Shown here piece after piece: positions 56,481-64,000 of a stretch of 64,000 nt of DNA. Numbering within the stretch: the first letter of the stretch is position 1; every line of letters starts with the position of its first letter. The position numbers and the translations under genes were made by a program. The notes under the pieces were generated by a model. The model ran no database searches. It was given only the letters and a program-made list of their open reading frames with translations, and was not told the DNA's origin. The stretch spans positions 9,420,501 through 9,484,500 of the forward strand of contig JAUIMM010000113.1 of the NCBI GenBank assembly GCA_031769625.1, given 5' to 3'. The stretch is from Taudactylus pleione (taxonomy: Eukaryota; Chordata; Amphibia; Anura; Myobatrachidae).

Positions 56481-58095
56481 TAGTGAAGAAGGAGCATGGA
56501 GCAGTGGGTTAGGATATGTGCTGCGGAATGTGTGTGTATAAGACGACCTGATGTTATGTAAAAATTAAGTCCTTCATACATCTATCTCTATGATAGAAAA
56601 TAGATTGTTTGTGTTATTTACATGAGAGATGTACTAAATAAAGTTGTAGCACTTTAATTTGTGTGTTACATTTTAGCATCTATATACAGCCTGACAAGAA
56701 ATGCAGCTATTATGGGACTGTCCCGCCATCCTAATACAGTAGTGACTACTTTAGTTCCAGCTGCTGGGTGCTATGCCATGCTCCTGTGAGTGGGTGCATC
56801 TCACATGCTAGACCCACTCACAAATGGGTGCAGCCATACATGATGTGGTCCCACAGGATGTTGCAGTACCCGGGCCCAGAATTTCTCTTGGCAGCCCTGG
56901 AGGTGACAGACAGAACGAGGAGGGAATGGGGCTTAGTAGTGGGGTAACAAGACCATGGAGGGAGGTGGTTGAGAGTGGAGGTATAGGAGAAGTGGGGGAA
57001 AGAAGCAGAGGGTTGGAAGCAGACTGATGAGAGAAAAAAAGGAAGAACAGCAAGTGGAGGAAACAGGAGGGGGAAGAGAGGTATGGATAAAGTAGAGGAT
57101 TATGTGGACATAGAATATGGGGGTTGTGTGAAGTAAGGGTGTTCATGCTGTGGACAAGGTAATAATTGAGATGTAAACTGGAGTGGAGGCTGTGAGATAT
57201 AGAGTCAGTGTGATATAGAGACAGTGTAATGTGGAGGCTGTGTGATGTAGAGACAGTGAGATATAGAGTCAGTGTGGATTAAAGTTGTTAAATGTTCAAA
57301 AATACATGTAAAGAACAGTGCTGCTAATGTATGAGCGCAGCTCCAAAAGTGATATATAAAGGAGAGGTATGTGAGTAGTGGGTGCAGGAATTAGTTTATA
57401 AACAAATTATTAATGTGGATAGATGTGACACAATTGGAAAAGGCAATACAAAATGAATGAGGACAAAATTACAATGTACCCGAGCTGATCCAGTCCAAAG
57501 TGTTCTGATCAACAAAGATCAATCAACAAGAGCAGCACACAGACAGGGGAGCACTTGCAGTGTCCAAGCAGTGAGTGCAGTAAGTAGTTGCCTGGATACA
57601 GCAGAAGATGTTGATTTTGTTCATTCACATAAGTATGTTGCTTCTTGTTGTTCAGAAAGTGTTCTGGTTTTGAGTTTCGTTTTCCTCCAGTTTAACTCCA
57701 GCGTAACTCCGACTTAGTTATCAAATTGTATTTACACTTATAATCAGAACACTTTGAATCTTAACACAGACTATGGCAGCCTCCGGCTATGCAGCCTGTG
57801 GGAGCAGTAATATCTAAAGTTACAAACATGTGTCTCTGTGCTCACTGATTGGGACCCCACCCCAAAAGCTCTAACACACACTCTGGGCCCAGCAACTGTC
57901 ACCCAGGGCGTACAGAGCAGCGGTGCCCGGGAGGAGCCAGTCTGGATGCCAGTATCTCACCCTGCATTAGTACTGCACTGCACACAAGCACATCTGTCCC
58001 TGCAGCCGGCATTGCTCTCCTGCCCTCCCATCCTGTATGTCTTTTCACTTCTTACGCTGTCACTAGCTTTTTACTAGTCAGTATCCTTATCCTCC
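56481..58095. other. No recognised gene
   Basis: Short purine-rich stretches at about 56930-57110 and simple repeats (GATATAGAGTCAGTGTG) near 57190-57270. Nothing with convincing coding or transposon signatures. Confidence 0.45.
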
Positions 58096-59190
58096 CTTGT
58101 CTTTCCCACCCTGCATTAATAGTCACCCTCCTCTCACCCACCCTGCACTAATACCCTCCCTCCTCTCACCCACCCTGCACTAATACCCTCCCTCCTCTCA
58201 CCCACTCTGCATTAATACCCTCCCTCCTCTCACCCACCCAGCATTAATACCCTCCCTCCTCTCACCAACCCTGCATTATTACCCTCTCTCCTCTCACCCA
58301 GCCTACATTAATACCCTCCCTCCTCTCACCCACCCTCCTCTCACCCAGCCTGCATTATTACCCTCCCTCCTCTCACCCAGCCTGCATTAATACCCTCCCT
58401 CCTCTCACCAACCCTGCATTATTACCCTCCCTCCTCTCACCCACCCAGCATTAATACCCTCCCTCCTCACCCACCCAGCATTAATACCCTCACTCCTCTC
58501 ACCAACCCTGCATTATTTCCCTCATCTCACCCAGCCTACATTAATACCCTCCCTCCTCTCACCCAGCCTACATTAATACCCTCCCTCCTCTCACCCACCC
58601 TGCATTAATACTCTCCCTCCTCTCACCCACCCTGCATTATTACCATCCCTCCTCTCACCCACCCTGCATTATTACCCTCCCTCCTCTCACCAAGCCTGCA
58701 TTAATACCCTCCCTCCTCTCTCCCACCCTGCATTAATAGTCACCCTCCTCTCACCCACCCTGCATTAATACCCTCCCTCCTCTCTCCCACCCTGCATTAA
58801 TACCCTCCCTCCTCTCACCCACCCAGCATTAATACCCTCCCTCCTCTCACCAACCCTGCATTATTACCCTTCCTCCTCTCACCCAGCGTACATTAATACC
58901 CTCCCTCCTCTCACCAACCCTGCATTATTACCCTCCCCTCTCACCCAGCCTACATTAATACCCTCCCTCCTCTCACCCACCCAGCATTAATAGTCACCCT
59001 CCTCTCACCCACCCTGCATTAATACCCTCCCTCCTCTCTACCACCCTGCATTATTACCCTCCCTCCTCTTACCCACCCTGCATTAATACTCTCCCTCCTC
59101 TCACCCACCCAGCATTAATACTCTCCCTCCTCTCACCCACCCTCAATTAATACCCTCCCTCGTCTCACCCACCCTGCATTAATACCCTCC
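58096..59190. repeat. Minisatellite, about 30-bp unit, 1.1 kb
   Basis: About 35 copies of CCTCCCTCCTCTCACCCACC plus CTGCATTAATA, with frequent CCAGC/CCTAC and TATTAC variants and some length changes. Strongly pyrimidine-rich on the plus strand. Confidence 0.95.
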
Positions 59191-59241
59191 ATCCTTATAT
59201 GATACCTAAATGATACTCCCAGGTTCTGGGCTATCACAGAT

Positions 59242-59273
<32 letters not shown>

Positions 59274-60298
59274 CATTTGCTTGCCTCTTCCTTTGGCTAC
59301 ACATATGCATGTATACATATGTGTGTACACACATATATATATTATGTGATTGTGGTACACCAAGGGGCGCCAAAATATAGATTTGCTTATCAAATAAATT
59401 AGTCTCAGGCCGGCCTTGTCCCCAGGTGAAGGTACAGGTCAATACATTGCTAAAACAATAGGTGTCCTGTATTTATGTTAATATTTTCTTTACAGGTAGA
59501 CAACAGGGGCCAGTGGGCTTTTAATGTCCAGGCATGCTGGCAGTTGTTGTCCCATAAGTGCCCCAGGCCCCCCTCAATCAGGGGCTTCCAGTGAACTGAT
59601 TAAAACTAGGATGCTCAGTGCTGTATCTCTGAGCTGTCAGAAGGAGAAGACGGGGAAGTTCTGAGGAAGGGGTAGGGGTAAATGGCACATTGTACAGTCC
59701 TCCTCTTGTTAACATCTTGGGAGATAGGAGGGCAGAGCAGCTACAGTCGCAGTCCCAATTCCCCAGTGACAGACAACTAAAACAACCAGTACCTGCAAGG
59801 TAAATCAGAGTTTAACCCATGCTTCCCTACTTTTTCCGGAATGGACGAGAGGCTCCCGAAAATTGGGTGGTGGTCGCAGCCGCCCGTAAGAGTGGGCAAG
59901 TCTCCCAGAGTCAGCTGGTGCTCCTTAATTATTGGTAGCCAGGTTGGGGAGATCTTGCTTCATGCCTGGACTAAATAATATTTCTGTAGTGGAGGTGGTT
60001 AATGTATGGTGATCAGTGTGATTACCAGTGATTAGTTTTCAAACGAGGATACCTCCATCTTTCTTTTGTTATATGGTGGGGGCGATAGAGGGATATAAAT
60101 TCATTGCCCCCACCATTTTCATTAGGGTTTTTTTTCCTACAACATGGCTGCTGGTGTGCATGCGCGCTCCTGTCCTGCAACACTTTCAGATCCAGCATCT
60201 GCAGGGAGTCCTTGCCGGTTGTCTGGACAAGGTAATGTTTTTTTTTATTTTGAGGATGAATGGGGCTCATCCACCGCACTGTGGGTGCATATGCAAGC
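59191..60298. other. CT and TA simple repeats; otherwise unrecognised
   Basis: A (CT)n run lies at about 59249-59273. Around 59815-59940, GCTTCCCTACTTTTTCCGG and CTCCCGAAAATTGGG resemble part of the 9161 hAT MITE family. No gene. Confidence 0.45.
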
Positions 60299-60600
60299 CA
60301 GGGCGTCGGAACGATTTTATGTTGAGGGGGCAACATAAAATTGTTCCAGCGCCCACGCCTCCTCTCTCCTCCCCTCCCATCCTCCCTCCCTGTATCTTAC
60401 CTGAGCGGTGGCTGCGGGCGGTCAAGGGCTGTGCTTTATAGCAATAGGCTGCATGGCCCCTGCACCGCATGTAGGAGGAAGAGGTGTAATATGTGGGCTT
60501 TTAACCTCCGCCCGTGGCCGCCACTCATTTCTAAAGTTTGGATGGGGGGGCAAGCCTCCCTCTTGCCCCCCGTCATGTCCTCCCCGTTCCGATGCCCATG
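60299..60600. mobile_element. hAT-like MITE, about 302 bp
   Basis: Ends are CAGGGCGTCGGAACG and CGTTCCGATGCCCATG. Flanks agree poorly, so the borders rest on the termini. The centre is GC-rich with open but unsupported frames on both strands. Confidence 0.6.
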
Positions 60601-60847
60601 TATGTGAATACAAGCACAACTCATCCTCCGCAGCACAGGGGTTAAAAGTGTTCAGCGATATCATCTATTCTAAACATGTTTGAATATTATAAAATGTTTA
60701 CATTTAAAGTTATGTTTAACTTTATGGAAGGTTGTTTAGATTAATTCAGATTTTTTTTTCCCCTTAAAAACAATTTGAATTGCATTATATATTCTCTCAT
60801 TGTTAGACAATACTAGGAATTTGGGACCAATGTTTATTTGAGAAGAA

Positions 60848-61058
60848 TAACATTTATAAAAGGACACAGTTAACAGTTGCATTATGGAATGCAATTTGTC
60901 TTGATAAAGAGGCATGCATTAACTGTACATTAATAAAAATACATTTATTTATTAACACTTATAAAAGGACACAGTTAACAATTGCATTATGGAATGCAAT
61001 TTGTCTTGATAAAGAGGCATGCATTAACTGTACATTAAAAAAATACATTTATTAACAT
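60848..61058. repeat. Two-copy tandem duplication, about 105-bp unit
   Basis: AACA(C/T)TTATAAAAGGACACAG through ACTGTACATTAA occurs twice in direct succession with a few differences, indicating a local duplication. Confidence 0.9.
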
Positions 61059-61200
61059 TTATTTATATGCCACCAACATATTCCATTACGCTTTTAAATT
61101 GGGAACAGAGTAATAAAATGAGACTGGGTAATAACAGACAGACAGGTTTTATTCACAGGCTTACAATCTACAGTATAGGGATATAGGAAAGAATTTGATA

Positions 61201-61738
61201 CATGAGGATAAGCACTACGTATTGCATACTGATCCAGCCAGATTGCAAGGGTAGAGAGTGTATAGTGTACTGTATGATTCAGTCATCCAGCAATGTTAAC
61301 TTGACAGTAATTTTGTCTGCCTGGGGTCTGAGGATTGTTTGAATATGGATAGAACACATGTAAATTTTATTTGAACTTTGTGTAAAGGGGAACTAATTAA
61401 GTTTAAGCTTTGAGATTTTAAGTGGCTGCTACAGGAATTTAATAAGAGGTAATTTTTCAGAGAATGCTTGAATATTTGGAGGCTATAGGAAAATTTTGTT
61501 GTGCAAGGAAGGGAATCCACAGAGTGGGAGCAGCCGGGAAAGAGTACTGTGATCGGGAATAGGAGCAGGTAATGAGTGTGAATGAGAGATGCAGATCTTG
61601 TGCAGTGGAGAATGGTCAATAGGGAGATGTTTTGTGACAAGATGTATGGTGTACAGTGGTGTACGTTCATCCTAGTCACCCGGAGGCAAGTTAGAGTTTG
61701 CCCCCCAGAAAAAAGGCAAAATAAATATGGTGCATTTT
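61201..61738. other. No recognised gene
   Basis: AT-rich. A 127-residue minus-strand frame (61679-61296) is of ordinary composition with no recognisable domain. Confidence 0.45.
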
Positions 61739-61740
61739 AT

Positions 61741-61797
<57 letters not shown>
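61739..61797. repeat. (TATC)n microsatellite
   Basis: About 14 uninterrupted TATC tetranucleotides. Confidence 0.97.
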
Positions 61798-62083
61798 CAC
61801 ACGCACACATGCAAACATGCCAAAATAGAATATGTGAGTATGTTTCTACTGTGCTTATTTACTAAAGCAAATTTGCGTGATATCCCCCAAAACAAGGGGG
61901 ATATCTGCAGATTTTAGGGTAAATTTACTAAGATTCGAGTTTGGTCAAGTTTTTTATTTTTTAATTTCGATTTGCAGTTTTTAAACTCACAAATTTACTA
62001 AGAAGTGAGTTTAGCTGAAAGTGAGTTTTCCGATGGTGAAGCAGATCGAGATATCTCCCCCGAGTTGCAAGTTTAGATGGGAT

Positions 62084-62484
62084 GTAGTTTGGAAGCCGAC
62101 GGTCTAAATCCCGACCGCCGGCTTCCAGACGCTCTAATCCCTTCGTGGTACTAATGACAGGCGTCTAAGTCTAGACGCCTGTCATTAACCAGATGCCGGA
62201 AGTGATGCTGGGCGCCGGGCGCGGACAGCCGCGGGGGAGGAGGGTTAGGTTTAGGGCTCCCGGGGGGGACTTAGGGTTAGGCACCCCCGGGGGAGGTTAG
62301 GGTTAGGCACCCCCCCGGGGATTAGGGTTAGGCACTTGGGGGGGGAGGTTAGGGTTAGGCACCTCTAAGGGAGGGTTAGGGTTAGGGGGGGGATTAGGTT
62401 AGCGATACTTACCTTAGGGACGATCAGGATTTTCACCCTTGCCGGGCTGCCGCTGTCGGGATTTGAACCGCCGGATATGCACCC
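62084..62484. mobile_element. Nested element with imperfect TIRs and a 9-13-bp duplication
   Basis: GTTTAGATGGGAT (62071-62083) and GTTTAGATGAGAT (62485-62497) flank it. The ends, GGAAGCCGACGG and TCTAAATCCCGAC on the left and their counterparts CCGGCGG and TTCAAATCCCGAC in reverse on the right, are imperfect inverted repeats. A duplication of this length fits neither hAT (8) nor Harbinger (3). A MULE-like 9-bp duplication plus chance matches is one option. Superfamily unresolved. Confidence 0.6.
62240..62400. repeat. Telomere-like GGGTTAGG minisatellite
   Basis: Six or so imperfect units of GGTTAGGGTTAGGCACCCCC with variable G/C runs. TTAGGGTTAGG is never repeated more than twice in a row, so this is a minisatellite that contains telomere-like words, inside the nested element. 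Confidence 0.85.
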
Positions 62485-64000
62485 GTTTAGATGAGATTAT
62501 TCACCCGAGATTGCAATGTTTTTTCTCTGCCTAACTCTCCCGAGCAAGCAGCCTGCACATTTCAATGAGATATGTGAAGGCTGCTTGTGTGGTCTGCCTG
62601 TTAAAGAAGGGTTCAATTTAAAAAAAAATTATGTAGGGTCCACCCCCCAAAAGCCATAACCAGCCCCGGACTGGTCAGCCAGTCTTGGCTCCAAAAATTA
62701 CAGGGAACAAAACGAGTAGGATTCCCGCGTAATTTAGGAACCAGCACCAGCTACAGGACCAGTTCTGGTTTTAAATATAGGAGGGGGGGGAATTGTGTAG
62801 GGGTCTCCCTATATTTATAACCAGTACCACACCAGTACATGCAGCGGACGCTCATTGGCTGGTTAGATATGGATCCCAGCCAATGAACGGCCGCTACATG
62901 TAAAGCGGCCGCTGATTGGCTAGTGGCCCATGCCAATTAACAGATGATCAGGGTCATCTGTCATTTCTTGCAATGCAAGTATATGTCACAACATATACTT
63001 GCACCTGTTTGTATGGTTCGCGTAAGTCGTTTTCTTATTTTTTTAAAAACGTGGATGCTACGGAGAGCGGCGCCAGGATTAAGGTGAGTATGGGATCTTT
63101 TTTCCAGGTACATCCGTGGAATCTACATGGCAGAAGAGGACAGACCAGCTGGTACAGGTAAGTATGTGTGAGTGGGTTAGATGTATGTAATAAAGTTTTA
63201 CTGGATACGGTGTGTGTGTACTGTGGTTTTTTTAACTATTTATTTTACAGTGGAGGTACAGGTTCCTGACGTAGTTCCCCAAGTGCCAAAAGGCAGGCAT
63301 GCTGGCTCCTGTAGTTCCACTTTAAAATACAATTTTTTTCTACTATTTTACACATTATTACCCCAGTACCCACAGCTCAGGGGTGCGGGGAAGAGCCCCA
63401 GGCTCCAGACAAAACCTGGGGTTTCAGGAGAGGGAGGACCCCTTCTTGTGGGGGTCCCCACCTCCCCTGAGATCCCTGGCTTGGCCTGATTGGCTTGGGG
63501 TGAGAATGCTTTGGCCATGGTTACCTGGTAATAGAGTCTCCTGGCTGTGGCAATACACCCCGATCGGTTTGGGTCCGGTGCTGGTTTTAAATATACAGGG
63601 ACCCCTACGCAATATTTTTCCCCCTATATTTAAAGCCAACACTGGCAAACTCGTTGCTCAGGAGGGTGAGTGTTTGGAACTTCAATTTCTCTGCAAGTTT
63701 GCTCCAATCTCATCTGAGATTAAAATCTTGAATCTTAGTAAAATTGCAAACTGCATCTTTTTCATGAAAAGTACTTCCGAGTTTGCCCGATGGGGAGAAG
63801 ATTCAAGCTTGCTATCTCACCCGAGTTTTTTGAGTGAGCTTAAAGAACTCTCTTCCAAACTCACCCGAGTTTGCCTTTAGTAAATTTGCGAGATGAAAAA
63901 CATGCCTAAACTCACCTGAGATTGTTATATCGGCCTAACTCGAATCTTAGTAAATTTACCCCTTACAGTTTATCTAGGAGGGTAACATTGTCTCACATGG

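Larger units (their letters stand above)
61917..63962. mobile_element. Harbinger-like foldback element, 2.0 kb
   Basis: Ends are GGGTAAATTTACTAAGATTC and CTTAGTAAATTTACCCC, with TTA on both sides (61914-61916, 63963-63965). Same family as 19019-21411: shared GGTTTTAAATATA hairpins, CAGCCAATGA blocks near 62850-62920 and a GGTGTGTGTGTACTGTG block near 63205. Its left arm is interrupted by 62084-62484. Confidence 0.88.

Noticed and set aside
56808..57146. 112-residue Ser/Pro-rich minus-strand frame
   Set aside because: Arises from a purine-rich low-complexity stretch; no start context or domain.
62240..62400. Interstitial telomere or chromosome end
   Set aside because: TTAGGG words are interrupted by variable GC runs and confined to a nested transposable element.

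Overview
This is eukaryotic, gene-poor, repeat-dense nuclear DNA. The mix of Tc1/mariner, hAT, PIF/Harbinger-type foldback MITEs, a Ty3/Gypsy element and Penelope-style hammerhead-like motifs suggests a large vertebrate genome, most likely an anuran amphibian. That is an inference from repeat families, because no host gene was recognised that could fix the taxon. Almost everything that can be interpreted is transposon-derived, and most long open frames are translations of minisatellites or transposase debris.

Layout. 1-2485: a foldback hAT element cut by the window edge. 2541-5288: a palindromic repeat with two MITEs in one arm and a hammerhead-like core in its loop. 5.5-9.1 kb: mostly unrecognised, with one hAT MITE. 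9.1-14.2 kb: a hAT MITE, then a 4.7-kb hAT element (A) carrying transposase pieces and three tandem arrays. 14.4-16.6 kb: a Tc1 element (copy 1) split by a 510-bp MITE. 18.6-22.0 kb: a hAT remnant enclosing a 2.4-kb foldback. 22.1-29.7 kb: a run of hAT and Harbinger MITEs plus a very uniform 41-bp array that is itself hit by a MITE. 31.5-38.1 kb: a large inverted repeat whose interior holds the best hammerhead-like motif, a small palindrome with two more cores, and hAT element B with a BED-finger reading frame. 38.4-44.9 kb: nested MITEs, up to three levels deep. 47.0-47.5 kb: half of a Tc1 pseudogene. 47.56-52.18 kb: a complete-ended Gypsy element on the minus strand with LTRs about 99% alike and its integrase deleted. 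52.2-53.85 kb: a Tc1 element (copy 2) whose transposase has one stop codon and otherwise intact catalytic residues. 54-64 kb: minisatellites, fragments and a second foldback of the 19-21 kb family, with a telomere-like array nested in it.

How the parts relate. The elements are layered, and the layers date each other. Exact 8-bp (hAT), 3-bp (Harbinger-like) or TA (Tc1) duplications bound most insertions. Several insertions have an unfilled copy of their target elsewhere in the window: Tc1 copy 2 for the MITE in Tc1 copy 1, and the opposite palindrome arms for three others. hAT elements A and B carry different, largely complementary parts of one transposase and neither is complete. The most notable signals are the hammerhead-like motifs with a covarying core pair in three separate palindromic repeats, and the integrase-less but young Gypsy copy.
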